In this document: piece by piece, positions 33,766-43,115 of the stretch
How the letters are laid out: each line of letters starts with the position of its first letter
Position numbering within the stretch: the stretch's first letter is position 1
NCBI GenBank assembly: GCA_027484145.1
Contig: JAIXUH010000013.1
Coordinates: 310,001-374,000 of the forward strand
DNA length: 64,000 nt
DNA from: Rhodobacter sp.
GTDB taxonomy: Bacteria; Pseudomonadota; Alphaproteobacteria; Rhodobacterales; Rhodobacteraceae
Reading direction: 5' to 3'
Notes under the pieces: model-generated
Databases searched by the model: none
What the model saw: only the letters and a program-made list of their open reading frames with translations
Told to the model about the DNA's origin: nothing
Program-made: the position numbers and the translations under genes

Positions 33766-35001
33766 GTGAAACGGAATGTCCTGATCATTGGTGCGGGCGG
33801 TGTGGCGCAGGTCGTGGCGCACAAGGCGGCGCAGCAGAACGACCGGTTGGGCGACCTTCACATGGCCAGCCGCACCAAGGCCAAGGCCGAGGCGATCATT
33901 GCGGGCGTTCATACCAAGGGCGCCATGAAGGTGCCGGGCGTGTTTGCTGCCCATGCCGTCGATGCGATGGACAGCGCCGCCGTTGCCGCCCTGATCCGCG
34001 CGACGGGCTGCCAGATCGTCATCAACGTCGGCTCCTCTTTTGTGAACATGACGGTGCTTGAGGCCTGTATCCAGACCGGCGCCGCCTATCTGGACACCGC
34101 CATTCATGAAGACCCGGCCAAGATCTGCGAAACACCGCCGTGGTATGGCAACTACGAATGGAAGCGCCGCGACGATTGCGCCGCAGCCGGGGTGACCGCC
34201 ATCCTTGGCGTCGGGTTTGATCCCGGCGTGGTGAACGCCTATGCCCGCGTGGCCGAAGGCATGATGGACAAAATCACCGCCATCGACATTGTCGATATCA
34301 ACGCAGGCAGCCACGGGCGCTGGTTTTCCACCAATTTCGACCCCGAAATCAATTTCCGCGAATTCACCGGCACGGTCTATAGCTGGCAAAACGGCGGCTG
34401 GCAGGAAAACACCATGTTCGAGGTGGGCCGCATCTGGGACATGCCGGTCGTGGGCGAACAAAAGGCCTATCTGACCGGGCATGATGAGGTGCACAGCCTG
34501 TCTGCCCGCTATCCGCAGGCCGATGTGCGGTTCTGGATGGGCTTTGGCGACCACTACATCAACGTGTTCACTGTGCTGAAAAACCTTGGCCTGCTGTCGG
34601 AAAAGCCTGTGAAAACCGCCGAGGGGCTGGAGGTGGTGCCGCTGAAACTGGTCAAGGCGGTGTTGCCCGACCCGGCCAGCCTTGCCCCCGATTATGTGGG
34701 CAAGACCTGCATCGGCACCATCGTGGCGGGCGAAAAGGACGGCAAACCCGCCGAGGTGATGATTTACAACGTCGCCGACCACAAAGAGGCTTATCTGGAA
34801 GTGGGCAGTCAGGGCATCAGCTATACCGCAGGCGTGCCGCCGGTGGCTGCAGCCCTGCTGATCGCCGATGGCACATGGGATGTGGGCACCATGGTCAACG
34901 TCGAAGGTTTGGACCCTGCCCCCTTTATCCGTCTGCTGAACGGCATGGGCCTGCCGTCGCGTATCAAGGATGCCTCGGGCGACAGGGCGTTGACGTTCTG
35001 A
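33766..35001 (+). CDS. Carboxynorspermidine/carboxyspermidine synthase
   Basis: 411 aa. Saccharopine-dehydrogenase-fold enzyme that condenses aspartate semialdehyde with diaminopropane or putrescine. Nucleotide loop NVLIIGAGGVAQVVAHKAA, MASRTKAKAEAI, the family mark GVGFDPGVVNAYARVA, and DINAGSHGRWFSTNF. GTG start with AAGGAGACG upstream. Forms an operon with nspC, so the pair likely makes spermidine or norspermidine independent of SAM decarboxylase. Confidence 0.92.
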   Translation: MKRNVLIIGAGGVAQVVAHKAAQQNDRLGDLHMASRTKAKAEAIIAGVHTKGAMKVPGVFAAHAVDAMDSAAVAALIRATGCQIVINVGSSFVNMTVLEACIQTGAAYLDTAIHEDPAKICETPPWYGNYEWKRRDDCAAAGVTAILGVGFDPGVVNAYARVAEGMMDKITAIDIVDINAGSHGRWFSTNFDPEINFREFTGTVYSWQNGGWQENTMFEVGRIWDMPVVGEQKAYLTGHDEVHSLSARYPQADVRFWMGFGDHYINVFTVLKNLGLLSEKPVKTAEGLEVVPLKLVKAVLPDPASLAPDYVGKTCIGTIVAGEKDGKPAEVMIYNVADHKEAYLEVGSQGISYTAGVPPVAAALLIADGTWDVGTMVNVEGLDPAPFIRLLNGMGLPSRIKDASGDRALTF

Positions 35002-35077
35002 CCCGAAGCGGCAGCCATCAACAGGCTGCCGCGACAGCCTGATTTCACAAAATTCTCAATCCCTTGGGCCAGAAATG

Positions 35078-35117
35078 CAAACGGGCGTCGAACCCTTTTG
35101 GGTGCGACGCCCGCTTT
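35078..35117. terminator. Long hairpin terminator, probably bidirectional
   Basis: Arms from AACGGGCGTCGAACCC and GGGTGCGACGCCCGCTT with a TTTT loop, between the polyamine operon (+) and tRNA-Lys (-). A T-rich tail exists on both strands but is short. Confidence 0.6.
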
Positions 35118-35141
35118 GCCTTGCCCCGGCGGGGGCTGTCA

Positions 35142-35217
35142 TGGTGAGCCGGACAGGATTCGAACCTGTGACCCGCTGATTAAAAGTCAGCTGCTCTACC
35201 AACTGAGCTACCGGCCC
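35142..35217 (-). tRNA. tRNA-Lys (anticodon UUU)
   Basis: 76 bases with an encoded CCA end. Acceptor arms GGGCCGG and CCGGCTC (one G-T pair), D-loop TAGCTCAGTTGGTAGAGCA, anticodon loop CTTTTAA, and T-arm with GGTTCGAATCC. All arms pair as expected. Confidence 0.97.
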
Positions 35218-35315
35218 ACGACAGGGGCGCTGATTACGGGCAAGGGCGGATGGGGTCAAGGGCAAAAACCTCGCACCTCTGGCAAATTTCTGCGGGCGCG
35301 CGTATATGGCTGTCC

Positions 35316-36155
35316 ATGAACAGCCAGACCCCTCCCCAAGGCCTGCCATTCCTGAAAATGCATGGTGCAGGCAATGACTTCTTGGTGATCGACTCGCGCG
35401 GGCGCGGGCCGGTGACCACGCCTGCATTGGCCAGTGCGCTGGGGGACCGCAACCGTGGCGTTGGCTTTGACCAACTGGCCGAGATTCGCGATGCCGATGG
35501 CGCGGACTTCACGCTTGATTTCTGGAACAACGACGGATCGCGCGCCGAAGCCTGTGGGAACGCAACCCGCTGCGTGGCCGACCTTGTGATGCGTGGTCTG
35601 GGGCGCAAGTCGGTCACGCTCTTTACCGTACGCGGCTCTCTATCTGCCGTGCGTCTGGCCGATGGCCGCGTGTCGGTGAACATGGGCCACCCGCAGCGCG
35701 CCTGGGAACAGGTGCCGCTGTCGCACGCGGTCGATGTGATGCACTTGCCCTTGCCCGGCGATCCGGTGGCGGTGGCGATGGGCAACCCGCATTGCGTGAT
35801 GTTTGTGCCCGATGCCGAGGCGGTTGATCTGCCAAAGCTGGGTCCCGCCTATGAACATGACCCGCTGTTTCCCAAGCGCACGAATGTTGAATTTGCCTCG
35901 CTGATCGGGCCTGACCATCTGCGCATGCGGGTGTGGGAACGCGGCGCGGGCATCACGCTGGCCTGCGGGTCGGGCGCCTGTGCCACCGCCGTGGCCGCAA
36001 ACCTGCGCGGGCTGACCGGGCGGCGCGTGACGCTGGACCTTGACGGTGGCGTGCTGGAGGTGGACTGGCGCGATGACGGCGTCTGGATGACCGGCCCCGT
36101 GGCGCATGTGTTCGACGGCTGGCTGTCGCCCGAATTTCTGGCCGCTCACGCATGA
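35316..36155 (+). CDS. dapF: Diaminopimelate epimerase
   Basis: 279 aa. Converts LL- to meso-diaminopimelate for peptidoglycan and lysine. Two-base mechanism cysteines in ACGNATRC and [19 protein letters not shown] at the N-terminus and [10 protein letters not shown] are family marks. Start at 35316; an upstream in-frame ATG at 35250 would run 22 residues without conservation. The stop overlaps the mtaB start (ATGA). Confidence 0.96.
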   Translation: MNSQTPPQGLPFLKMHGAGNDFLVIDSRGRGPVTTPALASALGDRNRGVGFDQLAEIRDADGADFTLDFWNNDGSRAEACGNATRCVADLVMRGLGRKSVTLFTVRGSLSAVRLADGRVSVNMGHPQRAWEQVPLSHAVDVMHLPLPGDPVAVAMGNPHCVMFVPDAEAVDLPKLGPAYEHDPLFPKRTNVEFASLIGPDHLRMRVWERGAGITLACGSGACATAVAANLRGLTGRRVTLDLDGGVLEVDWRDDGVWMTGPVAHVFDGWLSPEFLAAHA

Positions 36156-37405
36156 CAGCCCCGGTCTTTGCCACGCTGGGCTGTCGGCTCAATGCCTATG
36201 AGACCGAAGCGATGAAAGAACTCGCCGCCGCTGCCGGAGTCGAGGGGGCCGTGGTGGTGAACACCTGCGCCGTGACCGCCGAAGCAGTGCGCAAGGCCAA
36301 GCAGGAAATCCGCCGTCTTGCCCGCGAGAACCCCGGCGCGCCGGTGATCGTGACGGGTTGCGCGGCGCAGACCGAGCCTCAAACCTTTGCCGCCATGCCC
36401 GAGGTGACAAAGGTCGTGGGCAACCACGAAAAGATGCAACCCGAAACATGGGCCGCGCTGCGCGTGCCCGACCTGATCGGCACCACCGAACGCGTGATGG
36501 TCGATGACATCATGTCGGTGCGCGAAACGGCGGGGCACCTGATCGACGGGTTCGGCCGCCACCGCGCCTATGTGCAGGTGCAAAACGGCTGCGATCATCG
36601 CTGCACCTTTTGCATCATCCCGTTCGGGCGTGGCAATTCGCGCTCGGTTCCCGCCGGTGTGGTGGTGGAACAGATCAAGCGGCTGGTGGGCAATGGCTTC
36701 AATGAGGTGGTGCTGACCGGCGTTGATCTGACCTCATGGGGGGCAGACCTGCCCGCCACACCACGGCTGGGCGATCTGGTGATGCGGATTCTGCGGCTGG
36801 TGCCCGATCTGCTGCGCCTGCGTATCAGTTCCATCGACTCGATCGAGGCAGATGAAAACCTGATGCAAGCCATCGCGACCGAACCGCGCCTGATGCCGCA
36901 TCTGCACCTCAGCCTTCAGGCCGGTGATGACATGATCCTGAAACGGATGAAGCGCCGCCATCTGCGCGATGATGCCATCCGCTTTTGCGAAGACGCGCGC
37001 CGCCTGCGCCCCGACATGGTGTTCGGTGCAGATATCATCGCAGGCTTCCCGACCGAAACCGAAGAGATGTTCGCCAACAGCCTGAAGCTGGTGAATGATT
37101 GCGGCCTGACCTTCCTGCACGTCTTTCCTTTCAGCCCGCGCAACGGCACCCCGGCGGCACGTATGCCGCAGGTCAGGGGCCTGGCCATCAAGGACCGTGC
37201 CGCCCGCCTGCGCGCAGCTGGCGATGTGGCTCTTGCCGGCCACCTTGCCGCCCAGATCGGCACCACGCATCGTGTGCTGATGGAAGGCCCGCGCATGGGC
37301 CGCACCGAACAGTTCACCGAAATCGACTTTCAGGCCGACCAGCCCGAAGGGCAGATCGTGACGGCATCGGTCAAGGGAATGTCCGCGCAGCGGCTTTTGG
37401 CCTGA
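36152..37405 (+). CDS. mtaB: tRNA t6A37 methylthiotransferase MtaB
   Basis: 417 aa. Radical-SAM enzyme adding a methylthio group to t6A at tRNA position 37. N-terminal UPF0004 domain with cluster Cys in [18 protein letters not shown] and VTGCAAQ; radical-SAM Cys147, Cys151 and Cys154 in [16 protein letters not shown]-terminal TRAM-like end is short. Coupled to dapF by a four-base overlap, an arrangement seen in related bacteria. Confidence 0.94.
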   Translation: MTAPVFATLGCRLNAYETEAMKELAAAAGVEGAVVVNTCAVTAEAVRKAKQEIRRLARENPGAPVIVTGCAAQTEPQTFAAMPEVTKVVGNHEKMQPETWAALRVPDLIGTTERVMVDDIMSVRETAGHLIDGFGRHRAYVQVQNGCDHRCTFCIIPFGRGNSRSVPAGVVVEQIKRLVGNGFNEVVLTGVDLTSWGADLPATPRLGDLVMRILRLVPDLLRLRISSIDSIEADENLMQAIATEPRLMPHLHLSLQAGDDMILKRMKRRHLRDDAIRFCEDARRLRPDMVFGADIIAGFPTETEEMFANSLKLVNDCGLTFLHVFPFSPRNGTPAARMPQVRGLAIKDRAARLRAAGDVALAGHLAAQIGTTHRVLMEGPRMGRTEQFTEIDFQADQPEGQIVTASVKGMSAQRLLA

Positions 37406-37417
37406 ACTCGGCCGCCA

Positions 37418-38557
37418 TCAGCGCGGCTCTGGGTTCCGCGCCTTGTTATAGGGCGCCCAATCGGTGATGTCGGGATAGAACCGCTTGCGCCACGCCTTGA
37501 CCCGCGGGTTCATCACGCGCTTCCAGACCGGCGGCACCAGCGCCATCGCGGTCATCGCCGGATAGCCATAGGGCAGTTGCGGCGCCTCATCCTCGGCATA
37601 GGTTTGCAGCAGGGGAAAGCGGCGGTCAGGCTTGTAGTGATGATCCGAATGGCGTTGCAGGTTGATCAGCAGCCAGTTCGATGCTTTATGCGCCGCATTC
37701 CACGAATGGCGCGGCATCACATGCTCATACCGGCCATCGCCGTTATGGCGGCGGGTCAGGCCGTAATGTTCGATGTAATTCACCAGCTCCAGCTGCCAGA
37801 TCGCGACACCAGCCTGCAAGATGAACAGCGCCAGCCCTTCCCAACCGCCAAGGATCAGCGCAAGGACCAGCATGGCCAGTTGCAGGGCCCCATAGCGCCA
37901 ATAGGGGTTTGTCGGATGGAACCACGGCAATTCGCGCCGCGACAGCATGGCAACCTCGGCCTTCCACGCCGATTTGTGGCTGTTGATCACAACGCGCGGG
38001 AAAAAGCGGTGGAACCCTTCGTTGTAACGCGCCGTCGCCGGATCACGCGGCGTCGCCACATACAGGTGATGGACGCGCAGATGTTCTGACCGGAAGTGCG
38101 AATACAGCACCGTCGCCAACAAAAGGTCGGCCAGCCAGCGCTCCAACTGGTCTTTCTGGTGCATCAGTTCGTGGCTGTAATTGATCCCGATGGTGCCCGA
38201 AATGACCCCCATCCCGAAGAACAGCGCCACCTTTTCCGCCACGCCCAGATGCGCGGCCTGCGGCACATACCAGATCATCGCGAACAACAGCACGAACTGG
38301 ATCGGGAACCAGATCAGCGTAATCATCTTGTACCAGAAGAGGTCGTCTTCCGGCGTTTCGGTATCGGGGTTGTCGGGGTTCAAGCCCGAAAGGGCATCCA
38401 GAATGGTAAACAGCCCCCACGAGGACAGCGGCAACAGAATGACCGTCCAGCCACCGAACGTCGCCCCCGTCAGGGCCAGCGGAATCATCCCAAGCGACAG
38501 CCAGAATGGCACGGCATTCTGCAATCGACGTATCTGTTCGGGGGGAGTTGTGGTCAT
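37418..38557 (-). CDS. alkB: Alkane 1-monooxygenase (AlkB)
   Basis: 379 aa integral-membrane di-iron hydroxylase for medium-chain alkanes. Six hydrophobic helices and the histidine boxes HELMHQ, EHLRVHH and LQRHSDHH, plus the AlkB mark NYIEHYGLTRR. GGAG lies nine bases before the ATG. No rubredoxin or rubredoxin reductase is adjacent, so electron partners must be elsewhere. Convergent with mtaB (12-base gap) and 51 bases downstream of mutY on the same strand. Confidence 0.93.
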   Translation of the reverse strand: MTTTPPEQIRRLQNAVPFWLSLGMIPLALTGATFGGWTVILLPLSSWGLFTILDALSGLNPDNPDTETPEDDLFWYKMITLIWFPIQFVLLFAMIWYVPQAAHLGVAEKVALFFGMGVISGTIGINYSHELMHQKDQLERWLADLLLATVLYSHFRSEHLRVHHLYVATPRDPATARYNEGFHRFFPRVVINSHKSAWKAEVAMLSRRELPWFHPTNPYWRYGALQLAMLVLALILGGWEGLALFILQAGVAIWQLELVNYIEHYGLTRRHNGDGRYEHVMPRHSWNAAHKASNWLLINLQRHSDHHYKPDRRFPLLQTYAEDEAPQLPYGYPAMTAMALVPPVWKRVMNPRVKAWRKRFYPDITDWAPYNKARNPEPR

Positions 38558-38608
38558 TTCGCAATCTCCATTCCACTACACTACACTAACGACCGGGCGC
38601 GCCGCACT

Positions 38609-39676
38609 TCAACGCGACGAAAGGCTGGATGACGCCACGTCCCACGCCTTTCGCATCACCGTCGGCAGATCAGCGGGCCGAAACACGGCCGCCGGTGTGA
38701 ACATCCCCCGCGAAGGTGTCAACCCGGTGGGCACGGACGCAACAAACAGCGTCAGGTACAGGTCAAAATGGGTGAATGTATGGCGCACCTCGCCCACCTC
38801 CTGCCATGCCGCGGTCAGGGGTGCGGGGCCGCCCGCGCCATCCCACCCATCGCCGGGAAAGCCGATCATGCCGCCCAAAAGCCCGCGTTCGGGCCGCCGT
38901 TCCACCAAAATCCCCTCGTCTGATCGGGCGATCCAGACCATGCCACGGCGCACAGGCTTTGCTGTCTTGGGCAGTTTGCGCGGCAACTCTGCCTGAATGC
39001 CCGCCCGCCGTGCTGCACAGGGCTGCTGCCACGGGCAAATGCCACAGGCCGGGTTGCGCGGTGTGCAGATCGTCGCCCCCAGATCCATCACCGCCTGGGC
39101 ATAGTCGCCTGCCCGTTCCTGCGGCGTCAGAAGGGCGGCACATTGCGTCAACGCGGCTTTGGCCGCCGGAAGTGGCGTTTCTATGGCATAAAGCCGCGCC
39201 ATCACCCGCTCGACATTGCCATCGACCACCGTCGACGGTGCATCATGGGCGATGGCCGAGATGGCAGAGGCCGTATAGGGCCCGATCCCCGGCAGGGTCA
39301 GCAGCCCGTCACGCGTTGCCGGAAAACGGCCATCATGATCAGCCACTACGGCACGGGCACATTTCAGCAGGTTGCGCGCACGGGCGTAATAGCCAAGGCC
39401 CGCCCATTCCCCCATGACATCTTCATCGCGTGCGGCTGCAAGGTCCGCCACCGTTGGCCAGCGGTCGGTAAAGCGGCGAAAGTATTCGCGCACGGCTGCA
39501 ACGGTGGTCTGTTGCAGCATCACCTCGGACAACCAGACCCGATAAGGGTCTGGCACAACCCCGGCCCGGCGATCCTCGGGTGAGGTGCGCCACGGCATCA
39601 CTCGGGCGTGCCGATCATACCACGCCAGTAGGCTGTCACTTAGGGGGATGGCACCGCCCTCTTCGCCGTCACGCAA
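38609..39676 (-). CDS. mutY: A/G-specific adenine glycosylase
   Basis: 355 aa. Removes adenine opposite 8-oxoguanine. VMPWRTSPEDRR, EVMLQQTTV (catalytic-site helix), LPGIGPYTASAI helix-hairpin-helix with the catalytic Asp in TVVDGNVERV, and the 4Fe-4S Cys set CTPRNPACGICPWQQPC. C-terminal NUDIX-like domain recognises 8-oxoG. Start is a TTG with AGGAAAGG upstream; no ATG lies early enough to keep the conserved N-terminus. Confidence 0.94.
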   Translation of the reverse strand: MRDGEEGGAIPLSDSLLAWYDRHARVMPWRTSPEDRRAGVVPDPYRVWLSEVMLQQTTVAAVREYFRRFTDRWPTVADLAAARDEDVMGEWAGLGYYARARNLLKCARAVVADHDGRFPATRDGLLTLPGIGPYTASAISAIAHDAPSTVVDGNVERVMARLYAIETPLPAAKAALTQCAALLTPQERAGDYAQAVMDLGATICTPRNPACGICPWQQPCAARRAGIQAELPRKLPKTAKPVRRGMVWIARSDEGILVERRPERGLLGGMIGFPGDGWDGAGGPAPLTAAWQEVGEVRHTFTHFDLYLTLFVASVPTGLTPSRGMFTPAAVFRPADLPTVMRKAWDVASSSLSSR

Positions 39677-39757
39677 TGTTTATGCCTTTCCTGCCCTGTT
39701 GGCACTGGCGGCGCAGGGCCGCGCAGGTAAGATAGCGGCGAACGTTCAGGATACCAG

Positions 39758-40297
39758 ATGGCCCGTACACCCACCCCGCCCCCTTCTGCCTCACGCCGGA
39801 TGCGCGGGTTCGAGGCCGCCTTTGGCCTGATGAAGGAACCTGTGCGGGTGGCAGGGGAATCGCGCGGCTTTGCAGTGGCCCGGTTGTTGACGCATTGGGC
39901 AGATGTTGTGGGCGAGGATCTTGCCCGCGCCACCCGCCCGGTCAAGGTGGGCTATGCCCGCGAAGGCTTTGGGGCGACTCTGACGCTTTTGACCACAGGG
40001 GCCATGGCACCGATGATCGAGATGCAGAAAGAGACGATCCGCGCCAAGGTCAACGGCGTTTACGGCTATAACGCCATTTCGCGCATCGTCCTGACTCAGA
40101 CCGCACCCGTCGGCTTTGCCGAAGGGCAGGCCGAATTTCTGGCGGCACCCAAAGCACCAAAGGCTGTTGATCCGGCCACCCGCGCCGCCGCGGCTGAAAC
40201 GGCGGCACCTATCAAGGATGCGGGCCTGCGGGCCGCGCTTGAATCCCTTGCCGAAAACATCCTATCTCGGCGCAAGTTGAAGGAAGGCGATCAATGA
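39758..40297 (+). CDS. DUF721 (DciA-like) protein
   Basis: 179 aa. DUF721 fold at residues about 15-105 (RGFAVARLLTHWADVVGEDL, then ARATRPVKVG and ALTLLTT-like strands) and a flexible Ala-rich C-terminus. DciA proteins load the replicative helicase in bacteria lacking DnaC; alphaproteobacterial DUF721 proteins are probable relatives. Divergent from mutY and coupled to the DsbA gene by ATGA. Confidence 0.82.
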   Translation: MARTPTPPPSASRRMRGFEAAFGLMKEPVRVAGESRGFAVARLLTHWADVVGEDLARATRPVKVGYAREGFGATLTLLTTGAMAPMIEMQKETIRAKVNGVYGYNAISRIVLTQTAPVGFAEGQAEFLAAPKAPKAVDPATRAAAAETAAPIKDAGLRAALESLAENILSRRKLKEGDQ

Positions 40298-40977
40298 TGT
40301 CGATGAAAACCACCATGGCCGGCTTGGCCCTTGTTGCCGCAGCCGGGCTTGGCCTGTGGTCATTTGCCCCGCGCACCACGTCTGATGCGCTGTTGCCCGT
40401 TGGCGCGGCGCAAGCACAGGACACCACCGCCACGGCCGCCGAAACTGCTGTCGAGATCAAGGACATGACCCTTGGATCGGAAGACGCCAAGGTGACGCTG
40501 ATCGAATATGCGTCCTTCACCTGCCCGCATTGTGCCAACTTCCACGACACCGTGTTCGAGTCGCTAAAGAAAGACTATATCGACACCGGCAAGGTCAAGT
40601 TCGTCTACCGCGAGGTCTATTTTGATCGTTACGGCCTTTGGGCGGCAATGGTTGCGCGTTGCGGCGGCGAGATGAAGTATTTCGGCATTTCGGACATTCT
40701 GTATGAGACGCAAAAGGAATGGGCCGCGTCGGATGATCCGAATGTCGTGGTCGGCAACCTGAAGAAAATCGGCCGGACCGCCGGGATGGATGATGCCACG
40801 CTGGACGCCTGCCTGAAAGATGGCGCCAAGGCGCAGGCTATGGTCACACGGTTCGAAGAATCGATGAAGGAATACGACATTCAGGGCACGCCGTCCTTTG
40901 TCGTGAACGGCACCAAGCATTCGAACATGAACTATGATGAGATGAAGGCGCTGCTTGACGCCGAATTGGCCAAGTAA
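40294..40977 (+). CDS. DsbA-family thiol-disulfide oxidoreductase
   Basis: 227 aa. Signal or anchor segment at residues 8-25 and a linker to about 55, then a thioredoxin fold with a helical insert: active site Cys77-Pro-His-Cys80 in YASFTCPHCANFH and cis-Pro in QGTPSFVVNG. Acts in the periplasm on envelope proteins. Coupled to DUF721 upstream; the CoA-transferase gene starts two bases after its stop. Confidence 0.93.
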   Translation: MMSMKTTMAGLALVAAAGLGLWSFAPRTTSDALLPVGAAQAQDTTATAAETAVEIKDMTLGSEDAKVTLIEYASFTCPHCANFHDTVFESLKKDYIDTGKVKFVYREVYFDRYGLWAAMVARCGGEMKYFGISDILYETQKEWAASDDPNVVVGNLKKIGRTAGMDDATLDACLKDGAKAQAMVTRFEESMKEYDIQGTPSFVVNGTKHSNMNYDEMKALLDAELAK

Positions 40978-40979
40978 CC

Positions 40980-42122
40980 ATGTCGTCGGGCGTGGCGCCG
41001 CTGGACGGCATCAGGGTCATCGAACTGGCCCGCATTCTGGCAGGTCCGTGGGCGGGGCAGACGCTTGCCGATCTTGGGGCCGAAGTGATCAAGGTTGAGG
41101 CTCCCGAAGGCGATGATACTCGCCGCTGGGGGCCGCCGTTCATTGATCATGACGGCGAAAGGTCGGCTGCCTATTTCCACGCGACAAACCGGGGCAAACG
41201 CTCGGTCGTCTGCGATTTCCGCACGCCTGAAGGGCAAGAGACGGTGCGCCGCCTTGTGGCCGATGCCGATGTGGTGATCGAGAATTTTAAGGTGGGCGGG
41301 CTTGCCAAATACGGGCTGGACTATGTCAGCCTGCACAAGGTGAACCCGCGTTTGATTTACTGCTCCATCACCGGCTTTGGTCAGGATGGCCCCTATGCCC
41401 ATCGGGCGGGTTATGACTTTATCATTCAGGGCATGGCCGGGTTGATGAGCGTGACGGGCGACGCCGTAGGTCAGCCGCAAAAGGTGGGCGTCGCGGTGAC
41501 AGATGTGTTCACTGGCGTCTATTCAGCCACCGCCATTCTTGCAGCACTGGTGCAGCGCGGGCGCACTGGGGTGGGCCAACATATCGACATGGCGCTGATG
41601 GATGTGGCCACCTCGACCATGGCCAATCAGGCGATGAACTATCTGGCCACCGGCACCGCGCCACAAAAGATGGGAAATGCGCATCCAAACCTTGCGCCCT
41701 ATGCGGTGTTCGATTGTGCTGATGGCTGGATCATCCTTGCCACCGGGAATGACGGCCAATACCGCCGCCTGTGCACCATTCTGGGCCTGCCAGATCTGGC
41801 CACCGCGCCCGAGTATGCCACCAACGCCGACCGCATTGCCAACCGCGTTGCCCTGACCGCGCAACTGACAGCCGCGACAACCCGCTGGCAAAAGACCGAT
41901 CTTCTGGCCGCGTGTGAGGCCGAAGGCGTGCCCGCAGGCCCGATCAACGATCTGGCCGAAGTGTTCGCCGACCCGCAGGTGGTGGCGCGCGGGATGCAGA
42001 TCGCGCCAGATGGAGTGCCGGGCGTGCGGTCGCCCTTCCGCTTTTCGGGTGCGCGCCTTGAACTGGACCGCGCCGCGCCGCGGTTGGGGCAAGACCAGAT
42101 CTTGGTGCAGCCAAAGGGTTGA
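40980..42122 (+). CDS. CaiB/BaiF family CoA-transferase
   Basis: 380 aa. Family III CoA-transferase: GIRVIELARILAGPWAGQTL, LGAEVIKVEAPEGDDTRRWG, ENFKVGGLAKYGLDY, the catalytic Asp in GYDFIIQGMAGLM, and the C-terminal EAEGVPAGPINDLAEVFADPQ. Moves CoA between carboxylic acids; the substrate cannot be told from sequence. Follows dsbA with no gap, although the functional link is unclear. Confidence 0.93.
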   Translation: MSSGVAPLDGIRVIELARILAGPWAGQTLADLGAEVIKVEAPEGDDTRRWGPPFIDHDGERSAAYFHATNRGKRSVVCDFRTPEGQETVRRLVADADVVIENFKVGGLAKYGLDYVSLHKVNPRLIYCSITGFGQDGPYAHRAGYDFIIQGMAGLMSVTGDAVGQPQKVGVAVTDVFTGVYSATAILAALVQRGRTGVGQHIDMALMDVATSTMANQAMNYLATGTAPQKMGNAHPNLAPYAVFDCADGWIILATGNDGQYRRLCTILGLPDLATAPEYATNADRIANRVALTAQLTAATTRWQKTDLLAACEAEGVPAGPINDLAEVFADPQVVARGMQIAPDGVPGVRSPFRFSGARLELDRAAPRLGQDQILVQPKG

Positions 42123-42125
42123 CGG

Positions 42126-43115
42126 TCAGGCGAACAGCCGGTCCAGTGCCGCATCCAGCACGGCCCCATCATCAAACCGCAGCCGCACAACCAAGGTCAG
42201 CACCTTGGACCGAAACGCCATGGGCAGGCGCACAGCATCCTTTTCTGTGGTGACAAGCTGCGCGCCCAGTGCAGCCGCCTCGCCCTCTAGCCGTCGCAGC
42301 AGGGTGTCAGACAACTGCTGATGGTCATCCAGCGCCACGGAACGCAAAACCTCGGCCCCTTCGGCGCGCAGGGTGGCAAAGAATTTCTCCGGGTGGCCAA
42401 TTCCGGCAAAAGCGATGACCCGCTCCCCGCGCCAATCCATCCCCATCTGCAAGGGGTGCACCTGCCCGGTAAGATGCGGCAGGTGGATCCGAGCCCCCCA
42501 CGCGTGGCGAAGCGCCTGTTGCGCCGATGGCCCGCCGATCGACAACAGCAGATCGGCACGCTTCAGCCCGACATCCACAGGTTCGCGCAGGGGACCGGCG
42601 GGCAGGCAACGCCCGTTTCCGAACCCGCGTTCAGCATCCACCACCACGATGGAAAGCGACTTCACGACGGCCGGGTTCTGAAACCCGTCATCCAGCACGA
42701 CAGCCCCGGCGCCAGCAGCCTCGGCCGCGCGCACACCGGCCGCGCGGTCCTTGGCCACCCAGATCGGCGCAAAGGCTGACAGCAACAGTGGCTCGTCCCC
42801 CACTTGCGCTGCCGTGTGCTGCATCGGGTCCACCCGAACCGGCCCCGCAAGGCTGCCGCCAAACCCGCGCGACACAACGTGCCCCTGCACCCCCCGCGCT
42901 GCCAGACGTTCCAGCAAAGCAATCACCGTTGGCGTTTTCCCGGTGCCGCCCGCGTTCAGGTTGCCCACGCAAATGACCGGCACTGATGCCCGATACCCCG
43001 GTTGCGCCACGCGCCGTGCCGTCGCCATCGCATAGATCGCGCCCAGCGGCGACAACATCCGGGCCACGGCACCCGGTTGCTGGGGCGAATTGAACCAGAA
43101 TGCGGGCGGGCGCAT
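42126..43115 (-). CDS. lpxK: Tetraacyldisaccharide 4'-kinase
   Basis: 329 aa. Adds the 4'-phosphate of lipid A. N-terminal MRPPAFWF, P-loop [29 protein letters not shown] with catalytic Asp, and ITxGxxHP-type GIGHPEKFF. The start overlaps the waaA stop (ATGA), forming a lipid A/Kdo operon DUF4170-waaA-lpxK. Confidence 0.95.
   Translation of the reverse strand: MRPPAFWFNSPQQPGAVARMLSPLGAIYAMATARRVAQPGYRASVPVICVGNLNAGGTGKTPTVIALLERLAARGVQGHVVSRGFGGSLAGPVRVDPMQHTAAQVGDEPLLLSAFAPIWVAKDRAAGVRAAEAAGAGAVVLDDGFQNPAVVKSLSIVVVDAERGFGNGRCLPAGPLREPVDVGLKRADLLLSIGGPSAQQALRHAWGARIHLPHLTGQVHPLQMGMDWRGERVIAFAGIGHPEKFFATLRAEGAEVLRSVALDDHQQLSDTLLRRLEGEAAALGAQLVTTEKDAVRLPMAFRSKVLTLVVRLRFDDGAVLDAALDRLFA

Noticed and set aside
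33196-34782. 528-aa open frame on the minus strand
   Set aside because: Antisense to nspC and the carboxynorspermidine synthase, both of which have clear motifs; rich in His, Gly and Arg as in shadow frames.
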